From positions 62,001-126,000 of the forward strand of contig NZ_JAKRGH010000009.1 of NCBI RefSeq assembly GCF_022347565.1: 64,000 bases of DNA. Reading direction: 5' to 3'. The first letter of the stretch is position 1; the number at the start of each line of letters is the position of its first letter. This document shows, in pieces, positions 30,186 to 38,942 of this stretch. The notes under the pieces were generated by a model. It searched no databases, was not told where the DNA came from, and was given only the letters and a program-made list of their open reading frames with translations. Made by a program: the position numbers and the translations under genes. Origin of the DNA: Vibrio sp. Of7-15 (GTDB lineage: Bacteria; Pseudomonadota; Gammaproteobacteria; Enterobacterales; Vibrionaceae).

Positions 30186-31220
30186 ATGAAATATCATAAG
30201 TTGCCACACTCATCATTGGAAATAAGTAAGATTTGTCTCGGAACAATGACCTTTGGTGAGCAGAATACTGAGCAAGATGCTCATAACCAGCTAGATTTTG
30301 CCATCGAACATGGCGTTAATTTTATCGACACTGCGGAAATGTACCCCGTCCCACCGAATGGAAAATCACAAGGCAAGACCGAAGAATACATTGGCTCATG
30401 GCTAAAAAAGACAGCCAGAAGAGAAAAGGTCATCCTTGCTACCAAAGTAGCTGGACCACGTAGCGTGCCATATATCCGTGAGAATATGGCTTTAGATCGC
30501 CGTAATATTCATGCTGCGATTGATGATAGTTTGACACGCTTACAAACAGATTACATCGATCTTTACCAACTTCACTGGCCCCAGCGCCAAACTAACTGTT
30601 TTGGCCAACTCAACTATGAATACCAAGAAACCAATGACGGTATCACCTTATTAGATACGCTTGATGCGTTAGCTGATCTCATCAAGGCAGGAAAAATTCG
30701 TTACATCGGTGTTTCAAATGAAACTCCTTGGGGAGTAATGAGCCTCTTAAAGTTAGCGGAAAAACATGATTTGCCACGAATAGTCTCAATACAAAACCCT
30801 TATAACCTACTCAACCGTAGCTTTGAAGTCGGACTATCTGAAATCAGTCATCATGAAGGGGTTGAATTACTCGCTTACTCGCCGCTTGCCTTTGGTACAC
30901 TCAGTGGGAAATACCTTGATGGCAAAAAGCCAGCTGGAGCACGGTGTACTTTATTTGAACGGTTTTCTCGCTACTTTAATCCACAAGGCATCGCAGCAAC
31001 ACAAGCTTATATTGATATCGCCAACAAACATGGGTTAGACCCTGCGCAGATGGCACTGGCTTTTGTCAACCAACGCCCTTTTGTGGCTTCTAATATCATT
31101 GGTGCGACTAACTTAGAGCAATTAGAAAGTAATATAAAAAGTATCGAATTAGAGCTGTCTTCTGATGTCAGAGCGGACTTACAACAAGTTGGAATTCAAT
31201 ACTCTAATCCTTGTCCATAA
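30186..31220 (+). CDS. tas: NADP(H)-dependent aldo-keto reductase Tas
   Basis: The 344-aa aldo/keto reductase aligns over its whole length with E. coli Tas, which was found by its ability to restore tyrosine prototrophy; its physiological substrate is unclear. Visible are the barrel's catalytic set DTAEMYPVP (Asp, Tyr), LATKVAG (Lys) and LYQLHWPQRQTNCFG (His), and the cofactor region PFVASNIIGATNLEQLESN. GGAGAGGAT lies just before the ATG. It is monocistronic with its own terminator, next to mutH as in enterobacteria. Confidence 0.93.
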   Translation: MKYHKLPHSSLEISKICLGTMTFGEQNTEQDAHNQLDFAIEHGVNFIDTAEMYPVPPNGKSQGKTEEYIGSWLKKTARREKVILATKVAGPRSVPYIRENMALDRRNIHAAIDDSLTRLQTDYIDLYQLHWPQRQTNCFGQLNYEYQETNDGITLLDTLDALADLIKAGKIRYIGVSNETPWGVMSLLKLAEKHDLPRIVSIQNPYNLLNRSFEVGLSEISHHEGVELLAYSPLAFGTLSGKYLDGKKPAGARCTLFERFSRYFNPQGIAATQAYIDIANKHGLDPAQMALAFVNQRPFVASNIIGATNLEQLESNIKSIELELSSDVRADLQQVGIQYSNPCP

Positions 31221-31246
31221 TGCTTTAGCACTCTCTTTTTCCTATA

Positions 31247-31275
31247 AAAATGCCCCGAGGAATATGGGGCATTTT
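31247..31275 (+). terminator. Intrinsic terminator after tas
   Basis: AAAATGCCCC/GGGGCATTTT with a 9-nt loop and a T-run. Confidence 0.9.
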
Positions 31276-31372
31276 TTGTTTTAGATACACCACCACTCGA
31301 TGCTCAAGATATTGTATTACATAGATAATACAGGGAAGTGAGTAAAGAGGTCACTGGTGATATATCGGTTAC

Positions 31373-31406
31373 AGCGCTGTATTTGTCACCTGTCAAATAC
31401 AGCGCT
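31373..31406. repeat. Perfect 13-bp inverted repeat downstream of the DUF1127-like gene
   Basis: AGCGCTGTATTTG and CAAATACAGCGCT flank an 8-nt loop (TCACCTGT). It begins 4 bp past the stop of the minus-strand gene. No T-run follows on either strand, so it is either a transcript-stabilising 3' hairpin, a Rho-independent terminator without a tract, or a protein-binding palindrome. Confidence 0.6.
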
Positions 31407-31410
31407 AGGG

Positions 31411-31662
31411 CTACGTGACTATTCGAGATCGAGCAGCGCGACGTAAATGACGAACAGTTCGGGCAGCTTTATCTTTGGCTTCGAATACAGAACCAATTGT
31501 CGTGCCATCAATGTATAAGCCGATATCTTTTAGCAAATGAACATTATAAAACGGCAAATCAAATTTCGCTTGGCGATGTGCCTTATGCCATTTTTTCTCT
31601 TCACGATGTAAATCAGCACGAACAAGTAGTACAGCGATACGCAGGTATAGTGATTGACGCAT
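31411..31662 (-). CDS. Small basic DUF1127-like protein
   Basis: The 83-aa, Arg/Lys-rich protein contains FYNVHLLKDIGLYIDG, resembling the LxDIGL core of DUF1127 proteins, small factors that bind RNA in some bacteria and affect phosphate or carbon metabolism. The second half is a basic helix (AARTVRHLRRAARSRIVT). I chose the ATG at 31662 (MRQSLYLRIAVLL), with GGAGA 6 nt upstream. A small ORF with an even better ribosome site lies 122 bp upstream in the same direction. The DUF1127 assignment is by motif only. Confidence 0.65.
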   Translation of the reverse strand: MRQSLYLRIAVLLVRADLHREEKKWHKAHRQAKFDLPFYNVHLLKDIGLYIDGTTIGSVFEAKDKAARTVRHLRRAARSRIVT

Positions 31663-31784
31663 AACGTCTCTCCTTTTCAATGGTTGTGAAAAAGAGCGTT
31701 GGATTAAAAGCGGGCAAATCTAAGATGAAAAGAACCTTACTCAAGCCGCTTCTATCCGCGGCCCAAATAGTGTTGGATACGGAT

Positions 31785-31874
31785 TTATTGCTTAGTTTGT
31801 TTACAAGGATGATCTGACGCCATAAGGAACGTACGATCGGCACATGCTGTCATTGAGATGATTGAATTAGTCAT
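31785..31874 (-). CDS. Putative 29-residue small protein or leader upstream of the DUF1127-like gene
   Basis: ATG at 31874 is preceded by AAAGGAGG at 6-nt spacing, among the best ribosome sites in the window. The frame encodes 29 residues beginning MTNSIISMTACADRTFL, with two Cys and a polar Lys/Gln end. The following 120 nt to the next gene include a GCCGC/GCGGC hairpin. It may be a real small protein or a regulatory leader. I do not recognise it. Confidence 0.45.
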   Translation of the reverse strand: MTNSIISMTACADRTFLMASDHPCKQTKQ

Positions 31875-32112
31875 GATATGCCTCCTTTCTATGCAATAAA
31901 TCTAAATTTGATATGAATATGGTGTAAATTTTAAACAACTGGGTGCATTTATCAAGGGAATGTTTTGCTATCCCCCCAAAACAAACAGATCAACCATATA
32001 TCTGGCAGCCTCATACACCTAAAAAGCATTTATCCCTCTGCTTGAAAGCGTATGAAAAATTAACTGTTATAACTTATAACAAACTAAGAATAGAAATAAC
32101 CATCTGACCTAT
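31875..32112. other. Intergenic region downstream of vpsR, no further gene seen
   Basis: AT-rich sequence holding the presumed promoter of the two small minus-strand ORFs. Nothing else is supported. Confidence 0.4.
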
Positions 32113-32143
32113 AAAAAAACCGTAACTACAAATCTAGCTACGG
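32113..32143 (-). terminator. Intrinsic terminator after vpsR
   Basis: CCGTAGCTA/TAGTTACGG (nine pairs, one G-U), loop GATTTG, then seven T on the minus strand. Confidence 0.88.
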
Positions 32144-32175
32144 CTTCATTTATATCGCAGTAATGAGCATACTAT

Positions 32176-33525
32176 TTAGCTGTAAGTTCTTGGCTCTGAA
32201 ATAAGATTATGCTTATTGAGTAAGCGATACATCGTTGCACGAGAAACCCCTAACTCTTTCGCAGCAGCCGAGACTTGGCCTTCGTGTGATTCTAACACCA
32301 TCAATAACGCATCTCGTTCTGAGTGCTCACGAATAGTACGTAAACTGCGTTTATTTTCACCACGCTGTGGCAGCTCTAAATGCTCTTCTTCAATCACTAA
32401 ATCATCAGCTAATAATACCGCCCTTTTTACTTGATTGATTAACTCACGAACATTTCCCGGCCAACTGTACTGCGTCATACTTCGCTTGGCTCTTTCAGAA
32501 AAACTACGCGCTTGGGCGTTATATTCTCGGGCGTACTTTTGTAAAAAGTGCTGAGCTAGTAGAACAATATCGGCATTACGATCACGAAGTGCAGGCACTG
32601 CAATTCTTAATACATTAATGCGATAGAATAGATCATCTTTGAATGACCCAGCAGCGACCGCCTGCTCAATATCGGTATGTGAAGCCACTATTACACGAAC
32701 ATCTAGCTCTTTCGAGCCTGTGGCCGTATCGGCTCTGCCTTCCTGTAAAAAATACAGCAGATGCAACTGTTGTTTAATCGATAAGTCATTGACATTATCT
32801 AAAAACAGCGTACCGCCATCTGCTGCTTCAAGTCGGGATACCTGATTAAGCTCAGTCTGATTATCCGGCTTAATGCCAAATAACTCAGCTTCAATGCGAA
32901 CATCAGACAACGCACTGCAGTTTACAGACACGAATGGCCCTTTATTACGACTGGAAGCCTGATGAATAGCTTGAGCGACTAATTCTTTGCCTGTTCCATT
33001 TTCTCCAGTGATCAACACTGACACATCTGTTGGAGCAACACGACGAACCTGATCTCGAAGGCGCTTAATCGGTTGAGTATCACCAAGTAACCCCATATCA
33101 GTATGCTCACCCAATTTGGGCCATACTTTACGCTCCAGTTTTAACATACCAAGCTGATGACCAATAGTATTTAAAAGCTGTGCATCAGGAATGGGTGCAG
33201 TGAAGAAATCAATGCAAAAATTAACGATAAACTGGCAAATCGTATCTGAATTAAGCTGATCTTCACGAATAAAGGCTAACCAACGAACCGCTTTATTATT
33301 GTTAACCAAAGTAGCAATGCCATTAAGACTAAAATCATCGTGGCTTAAATCCACAATGCCGATACAGGGGCCAAGTTCAGTGAAAAGTGTCTGTGCCGCA
33401 CGTAAATCATAACAACGATGACAACGCCACCCCACCTGCTCCAAAACCGCAAGCCAAGGTTCATACCCACCACCAACAACAACTAAAGATCCTGGGACAG
33501 AATCCATCCTGAATTGAGTACCCAT
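32176..33525 (-). CDS. vpsR: Biofilm/exopolysaccharide regulator VpsR (NtrC-like)
   Basis: VpsR activates exopolysaccharide and biofilm genes in response to cyclic di-GMP in V. cholerae. The 449-aa protein starts almost identically to that regulator (FRMDSVPGSLVVVGGGYEPW), with a receiver-like N domain (Asp59 in IGIVDLS), an AAA+ domain with Walker A GENGTGKE near residue 170, and a Fis-type helix-turn-helix at the C terminus (VSAAAKELGVSRATMYRLLNKH). The Walker B block reads GGTLFLDN rather than LFLDE, and the GAFTGA loop that contacts sigma-54 is absent. This agrees with VpsR acting with sigma-70. It is monocistronic. Confidence 0.95.
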   Translation of the reverse strand: MGTQFRMDSVPGSLVVVGGGYEPWLAVLEQVGWRCHRCYDLRAAQTLFTELGPCIGIVDLSHDDFSLNGIATLVNNNKAVRWLAFIREDQLNSDTICQFIVNFCIDFFTAPIPDAQLLNTIGHQLGMLKLERKVWPKLGEHTDMGLLGDTQPIKRLRDQVRRVAPTDVSVLITGENGTGKELVAQAIHQASSRNKGPFVSVNCSALSDVRIEAELFGIKPDNQTELNQVSRLEAADGGTLFLDNVNDLSIKQQLHLLYFLQEGRADTATGSKELDVRVIVASHTDIEQAVAAGSFKDDLFYRINVLRIAVPALRDRNADIVLLAQHFLQKYAREYNAQARSFSERAKRSMTQYSWPGNVRELINQVKRAVLLADDLVIEEEHLELPQRGENKRSLRTIREHSERDALLMVLESHEGQVSAAAKELGVSRATMYRLLNKHNLISEPRTYS

Positions 33526-33614
33526 AGAACAATTCCTTTTAAAATGAATTTGATAATTTTATAAATATTTTCAAAAGTAAGAATTCACTATAACGTTTTT
33601 AAGACGGAACTGTG

Positions 33615-33628
33615 TCTCATTTATGAGA
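33615..33628. promoter_or_regulatory. Palindrome upstream of vpsR, candidate operator
   Basis: TCTCATTTATGAGA is a perfect 14-bp palindrome about 90 bp before the vpsR start. A second symmetrical stretch, TACATGTATATATGTA, lies at 33651-33666. Binding proteins are unknown. Confidence 0.35.
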
Positions 33629-33714
33629 TGTTTGGATTTGGTTCAACAAATACATGTATATATGTAATAAGTTTTTCCGTTCAAGACAAATTATCAATAT
33701 ATAGCATTATCAAT

Positions 33715-33739
33715 AAAAAAAGCTCCCGAAGGAGCTTTT
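33715..33739 (-). terminator. Intrinsic terminator after the DAACS symporter gene
   Basis: AAAAGCTCC/GGAGCTTTT with tetraloop TTCG on the minus strand, followed by T-run. Confidence 0.92.
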
Positions 33740-33764
33740 CTAATAGACGTAATTCAGTTTGAAA

Positions 33765-35039
33765 TTATGCTGTCGCTTTTTCGGCAGCAACGTCTTTCTC
33801 TTCAACATTAATTTCATTTTCTGATTTCGCAACAATCGTATTTACCGCAGTATCACCAACAACGTTTGAAGATGTACAGAACATGTCGTTAATGCGGTCA
33901 ACAGCAGCAACGATTGCCAGACCTTCTGGTGGTAAACCTAGTTGATGCAGAAGAACACCAACCATTACTACACCACCACCAGGAACACCACCCGCACCAA
34001 TAGATAGAAGCAAAATCGTTAAACCTAACGTAAATAAATCGGCACTGTTGATTGGTTGGCCAAATGCGTTTGCTACAAAAATAGTTGCTAATGCAATGTA
34101 AATAGACACACCAGACATGTTCATTGTCGCACCTAGTGGTACACCAAAGCCTGCTACTGATTTTGATACACCAATTTTATCAGTAAGGGTGCGCATTGTT
34201 ACTGGAATTGTCGCGTTTGAGCTTGCTGTTGATAGTGAGAACAACACTTGCTCACGAGTGTGACGTAAAAACTGAGTTGGCTTAATGCCCGTCGTTAAAG
34301 CAACCATCATTGGGTAGAAGAAGAAAATCCAGAACACTAGCATGGCAATAACCAGCATGACATAACCAGCTACAGACATTAGCGTGTTGCCATCCAATGT
34401 CGCACCCAACTGAATCATTAGGGCAAATACACCGAATGGAGCCAAATTCATCACAAGGCCAACCAGCTTCATCATGATTTCGTTTGCCATTTTAAACGTC
34501 TTGATAGCAGGGCCACCGCGAGAATCAAGCGCTTGAATAGCTAAACCAGTAAGAATGGCCATAAAGATGATTTGCAGCATGTCACCACTTGCAAATGCTT
34601 GAACAGGGTTGCTTGGCACAATGTTCGTGATAAGCGAGAAGATATCTGGTGTTTCCGTCGTTTTCAAAACAACAGAGCCTGCTTCTACTGTACCAGCTAA
34701 ATTAGCATCAGCACCTGGCGCAAAGATCATACCTACAGTTAGAGCAGCCGTGATCGCAATGATGGTGTTAATAATGTAAAGACCAAAAGTTTTACCACCT
34801 AAACGACCAAAAGATGTGATGTCTTTTAATTCAACAATACCGCATACAATCGATACATAAACCAAAGGAACAACTAACAGCTTAATTAATGATACAAACA
34901 TGCCACCAACACCCTCAGCTAAGCCAAGAAGGTAGGTATCCATGATAGTAACCCCGTTAAATAGATACTGAATTGCCGTACCTATAATCAAGCCAATAAA
35001 AAGGCCTATAAAAATCTTGCTAGATAGCGATTGTTGCAT
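33765..35039 (-). CDS. Dicarboxylate/amino acid:cation symporter (DAACS family)
   Basis: The 424-aa inner-membrane protein takes up glutamate, aspartate or C4-dicarboxylates with Na+ or H+. It shows the two re-entrant hairpins of the GltPh fold: the serine-rich LSTASSNATIPVTMRTL near residue 265, and GGVPGGGVVMVGVLLHQLG near residue 355. The substrate/ion helix AAVDRINDMFCTSSNVVGDTAV follows near 385. The acidic C-terminal tail (NEINVEEKDVAAEKATA) is cytoplasmic. The exact substrate cannot be set from sequence. It is monocistronic. Confidence 0.92.
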   Translation of the reverse strand: MQQSLSSKIFIGLFIGLIIGTAIQYLFNGVTIMDTYLLGLAEGVGGMFVSLIKLLVVPLVYVSIVCGIVELKDITSFGRLGGKTFGLYIINTIIAITAALTVGMIFAPGADANLAGTVEAGSVVLKTTETPDIFSLITNIVPSNPVQAFASGDMLQIIFMAILTGLAIQALDSRGGPAIKTFKMANEIMMKLVGLVMNLAPFGVFALMIQLGATLDGNTLMSVAGYVMLVIAMLVFWIFFFYPMMVALTTGIKPTQFLRHTREQVLFSLSTASSNATIPVTMRTLTDKIGVSKSVAGFGVPLGATMNMSGVSIYIALATIFVANAFGQPINSADLFTLGLTILLLSIGAGGVPGGGVVMVGVLLHQLGLPPEGLAIVAAVDRINDMFCTSSNVVGDTAVNTIVAKSENEINVEEKDVAAEKATA

Positions 35040-35367
35040 AATCCAACTCCAGAGTGTTGTGCTTACATGTTTTTTAGATTTATATATTTTTCACTGCTTC
35101 CAGTGCAATTGGCGACATTTTACATAAATGAAACACTCTGGAAAGCCCTGAAATCACATTTTTATTAACATGAATTAACAGAAAATATCACTTCAATCAT
35201 AATCACATAACAGTCATCTAATTTAAAATTCTTATAAAACGGTAACTTATCAATAACAATAAAAACATAAATAACAAAACAACAAACTGTATAGTTATAT
35301 GTTAAATTATGAGAAGCGTGACATTCATCACGTGCTAGAATGGCAAAAAACGTTTAAAACGCAGCCA
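35040..35367. other. Intergenic region, symporter promoter and possible small RNA
   Basis: AT-rich sequence with the promoter of the minus-strand symporter. A short hairpin, CGTGA/TCACG (about 35317-35332 on the plus strand), precedes the bidirectional terminator at 35368-35398, so a plus-strand small RNA of about 90 nt is conceivable. No protein gene is seen. Confidence 0.25.
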
Positions 35368-35398
35368 ATAAAAAAGTCACCATGACGGTGACTTTTTT
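35368..35398. terminator. Bidirectional terminator after the lipoprotein gene
   Basis: AAAAAAGTCACC/GGTGACTTTTTT with a 5-nt loop. It serves the minus-strand lipoprotein gene and would also stop any plus-strand transcript. Confidence 0.88.
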
Positions 35399-35446
35399 AT
35401 TCTATGCATAATGTCTTATAAAATAAGGAAAGTTCAGTGTGAATAG

Positions 35447-35875
35447 TTAACCATTATTTTTAGATTGGTAGTCATTACACGATTCACTGGTCACAATATC
35501 GCTGACAAAGCCCTTGTTGCCAACCCTCCATTCTCGGATGCCAACACCACTGTCTAATTCATCCTTAAAGTTATTACAAGCAATGTCCAACAACGCTTCC
35601 TTTGATTCGCTTTTACTCACACCCCATTCCCAGCGATTACCTTTGAGCTTCCGCACAATCGTCAGTAAAGCGGTATTCTCATCATAATGGAAAGATGTGT
35701 AACCGCCTCGGCCACCGTGAAAAGGGATTGGCTCTAAATGATTCAGCTCTTTCATGCTTTCATTTACTTCGGCAGGAACTTTACCAACAAAGTCAGAAGG
35801 TGGTGGCGTTAGAGACGTCGAGATACAACCAGTCATTAGAGCAACGGTAATAGCGGGGATTAGATAATGTTTCAT
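35447..35875 (-). CDS. Putative lipoprotein of unknown function
   Basis: The 142-aa product has a lipoprotein signal peptide with lipobox LMTGC (Cys16) after MKHYLIPAITVA. Position +2 of the mature protein is Ile, which would allow outer-membrane sorting. The mature part holds two further Cys (about residues 101 and 133) and a segment GGRGGYTSFHYDENTALLTIVRKLKGNRWEWGVSKS. I do not recognise the family. It is monocistronic, upstream of the symporter and flanked by terminators. Confidence 0.75.
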   Translation of the reverse strand: MKHYLIPAITVALMTGCISTSLTPPPSDFVGKVPAEVNESMKELNHLEPIPFHGGRGGYTSFHYDENTALLTIVRKLKGNRWEWGVSKSESKEALLDIACNNFKDELDSGVGIREWRVGNKGFVSDIVTSESCNDYQSKNNG

Positions 35876-36016
35876 TTACTCATACTTTCATTTATAAAAA
35901 CGCGAAGGGACGCATTCTGCATACAAATAACATGAACACCTTTAATTTAAACAAAAAATGAGATCTAGGCAGCATAAATAGAGACGAAAGGTCACTCACT
36001 TGCCCATAAAAACAAC

Positions 36017-36039
36017 AAAGCCACCGAGATGGTGGCTTT
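36017..36039 (-). terminator. Stem-loop after lysS
   Basis: AAAGCCACC/GGTGGCTTT with loop of five, about 45 bp past lysS. The T-run on the minus strand is short (GTTGTTTTTATGG). Confidence 0.75.
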
Positions 36040-36084
36040 GAGAATAAACAAAAACAACATCCTCTGTTAATCAGAGTATTATTG

Positions 36085-37617
36085 TTATTGCTGTGGACGC
36101 ATTGCTGGGAACAAAATTACATCACGGATTGTGTGCGTGTTTGTAAATAGCATTGCTAGGCGATCGATACCGATACCTTGACCAGCCGTTGGTGGCAGGC
36201 CGTGCTCTAGTGCAGTGATGTAATCTGCATCATAGTACATTGCTTCATCATCACCTGCGTCTTTCGCGTTAACTTGTGCTTTGAAACGCTCATCTTGATC
36301 TTCTGCATCGTTAAGCTCAGAGAAACCATTTGCCACTTCACGACCACCGATGAAAAACTCAAAACGGTCAGTGAAGAACGGGTTGTCATCGCTACGACGT
36401 GCTAGAGGAGAGATGTCCGCTGGGTAGCCAGTGATGAACGTTGGTTGGATTAGCTGAGGCTCAGCCGTTTCACCAAAGATCTCTTCAAGAAGCTGACCAC
36501 ATGTCCAGAACGTTTCTACTTCTACGTGTACCGATTTCGCGATTGCTACCATCTTCTCACGGTCTTGCAGGTCTGCTTCTGTTAGTGCTTGAATCTCAGC
36601 GTGCTCAGGGTTGTAGTGTTTGATCGCATCGAACATGCTCATACGCGCGTACTTACCGCCAAACTCGACTGTTTCATCACCGTAAGGCATAGACGTAGAA
36701 CCTAAAACGTCCATTGCTGCCGTGCTTAGCATCTCTTCTGTAAGATCCATTAGATCTTTGTAGTCAGAGTACGCTTGGTAGAATTCCATCATTGTGAATT
36801 CAGGGTTATGACGTGGAGACAGACCTTCGTTGCGGAAGTTACGGTTGATCTCGAATACACGGTCAAAACCACCAACCACTAGACGCTTCAGGTAAAGCTC
36901 AGGAGCAACACGTAGGTACATATCGATGTCTAGTGCATTGTGGTGAGTGATGAATGGACGTGCCGTTGCACCACCCGGGATCACATGCATCATTGGCGTT
37001 TCAACTTCTAGGTAGCCTTTTGAGCTCATGAAGTTACGGATTGAAGACACAAGCTTAGAACGCACAATGAATGCATTACGAGAATCTTCGTTCACAATTA
37101 GGTCAACGTAACGCTGACGGTAACGCATCTCTTGGTCAGTTAGACCGTGGAATTTTTCTGGTAGAGGGCGAAGTGCTTTAGTCAGCAATTCAAACTCTTC
37201 CATGTTCACGTAAAGGTCACCTTTACCTGATTTGTGAAGTGCACCTTTAACACCGATGATGTCACCGATATCTAGACCTTGGTATTTCTCTTTCAATACT
37301 TTTTGAACATCTTTCGCTGCGTATGCTTGGATACGACCAGATGTTTCTTGAATCGCTAGGAAAGGACCACGCTTCGCCATAACACGGCCAGCAATTGCAA
37401 CAATGTGGTTTAGCTCTTCTAGCTCTTCTTTCGTCTTTTCACCAAATTCCGCTTGAAGATCACCCGCTAAGTGCTCACGGCGGAAGTCATTTGGGTGGCC
37501 GTTTGCTTTACAGCTCTGACGGATATGATCCAGCTTAGCGCGACGCTCAGCAATCAGCTTATTTTCTTCAGGTGAAGAGGCTTCTTGTACGTTTTCGTTT
37601 TGAACAGCATCAGTCAT
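36085..37617 (-). CDS. lysS: Lysyl-tRNA synthetase (class II)
   Basis: LysS charges tRNA-Lys. The 510-aa protein has an N-terminal OB-fold anticodon-binding domain ([18 protein letters not shown], near residue 70) and a class II core with motif 2 ([30 protein letters not shown]) and motif 3 ([21 protein letters not shown]). The start region [29 protein letters not shown] is a variable leader. It lies 33 bp downstream of prfB in the same direction, the usual prfB-lysS operon. Confidence 0.98.
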   Translation of the reverse strand: MTDAVQNENVQEASSPEENKLIAERRAKLDHIRQSCKANGHPNDFRREHLAGDLQAEFGEKTKEELEELNHIVAIAGRVMAKRGPFLAIQETSGRIQAYAAKDVQKVLKEKYQGLDIGDIIGVKGALHKSGKGDLYVNMEEFELLTKALRPLPEKFHGLTDQEMRYRQRYVDLIVNEDSRNAFIVRSKLVSSIRNFMSSKGYLEVETPMMHVIPGGATARPFITHHNALDIDMYLRVAPELYLKRLVVGGFDRVFEINRNFRNEGLSPRHNPEFTMMEFYQAYSDYKDLMDLTEEMLSTAAMDVLGSTSMPYGDETVEFGGKYARMSMFDAIKHYNPEHAEIQALTEADLQDREKMVAIAKSVHVEVETFWTCGQLLEEIFGETAEPQLIQPTFITGYPADISPLARRSDDNPFFTDRFEFFIGGREVANGFSELNDAEDQDERFKAQVNAKDAGDDEAMYYDADYITALEHGLPPTAGQGIGIDRLAMLFTNTHTIRDVILFPAMRPQQ

Positions 37618-37650
37618 TTTAGATGTACCCTGTATATGTCGATAGAAAGC

Positions 37651-38749
37651 TTACAGGCCTGACTTCAGGCTAGCTTCAATAAATTTGTCTAAATCACCGT
37701 CAAGAACTGCTTGAGTATTGCGGTTTTCTACGCCAGTACGCAAATCTTTGATGCGCGAGTCATCTAGTACATAAGAGCGGATCTGGCTGCCCCAGCCGAT
37801 ATCAGATTTCGAATCTTCATTGGCTTGCTTTTCAGCATTTTGCTTTTGCAGTTCAAGCTCAAACAGTTTTGCTTTTAACTGCTTCATTGCCTGATCTTTG
37901 TTCTTATGCTGAGAACGGTCATTTTGACACTGAACCACAGTGTTGGTTGGCAAGTGAGTAATACGTACCGCAGATTCCGTGGTGTTAACATGCTGACCAC
38001 CCGCACCCGATGCACGGTATACGTCGATACGTAGATCGGCTGGGTTAATGTCGATCGCGATGTTGTCATCAATCTCAGGATAAATAAACGCAGACGCAAA
38101 AGAAGTGTGTCGACGGCCGCCTGAATCAAATGGTGACTTACGCACTAAACGGTGTACACCCGTTTCTGTACGTAGCCAACCATAAGCGTACTCACCAGAG
38201 ATTTTAACTGTTGCCCCTTTCAGGCCAGCCACATCACCGTCTGATACTTCAATCACTTCGGTTTTGAAACCTTTCGCTTCAGCCCAACGCAAGTACATGC
38301 GCAGCATCATTGAAGTCCAATCTTGCGCTTCTGTACCACCTGAACCTGATTGCAAATCAATATAACAATCTGAAGGATCATGGTCGCCAGAAAACATACG
38401 ACGGAATTCCAGTTTTTCTAGTTTACCTTCAAGATCAGCTAACTCTGGTTCAATTTCATCAAACGTTTCTTGATCTTCTTCTTCCACGGCCAGCTCAAGC
38501 AGACCTTCAACGTCTTCTACGCCTTGGTCTAGCTGATCAATGGTTTCAACAACCGCTTCAAGTGAAGAACGCTCTTTACCTAACGCTTGTGCACGCTCAG
38601 GTTCGTTCCACACATCCGGTTGTTCAAGTTCTGCGTTGACTTCTTCTAGACGCTCTTTCTTTGCGTCATAGTCAAAGATACCCCCTCAGGATATTTGTGC
38701 GTTCAGACACATCCTGTAAGCGGTTTTTTATTGGATTGATTTCAAACAT
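37651..38749 (-). CDS. prfB: Peptide chain release factor 2, with programmed +1 frameshift
   Basis: RF2 terminates translation at UGA and UAA. The gene starts at ATG 38749, reads 25 codons ([20 protein letters not shown]..), meets an in-frame TGA at 38674-38672 in the context AGGGGGTATCTTTGAC, and continues in the +1 frame from 38673, giving 365 aa. The internal Shine-Dalgarno AGGGGG, the slippery CTT and the TGA-C context are the classic autoregulatory signals. In the main frame the codon-recognition tripeptide SPF (RKSPFDSGG) and the catalytic GGQ ([12 protein letters not shown]) are present. It is co-transcribed with lysS. Confidence 0.97.
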
Positions 38750-38877
38750 GCTTGCCAATCATTAATGAATAGAATTTAACCGAGGAATTTTACCCAAAAG
38801 TGCAAGGAAGATACAGCGAAGATAGAAGGAAAGTCGTAATTTTATTACTGGATATTATTGAGTGGATTTAAAGTAAG

Positions 38878-38919
38878 AAAAACCCAAGTGAAAAACGCAA
38901 CGTAGGCGCTTCACTTGGG
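38878..38919 (-). terminator. Intrinsic terminator after recJ
   Basis: CCCAAGTGAA/TTCACTTGGG with an inner GCGC-rich helix, followed by TTTTTC on the minus strand. It separates recJ from prfB. Confidence 0.85.
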
Positions 38920-38942
38920 GGTAGTGAGTAAACTAAGTCCAA

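Noticed and set aside
31613-31843. 76-codon frame overlapping the two small minus-strand ORFs
   Set aside because: It lacks a ribosome site, while both overlapping ORFs have excellent ones.
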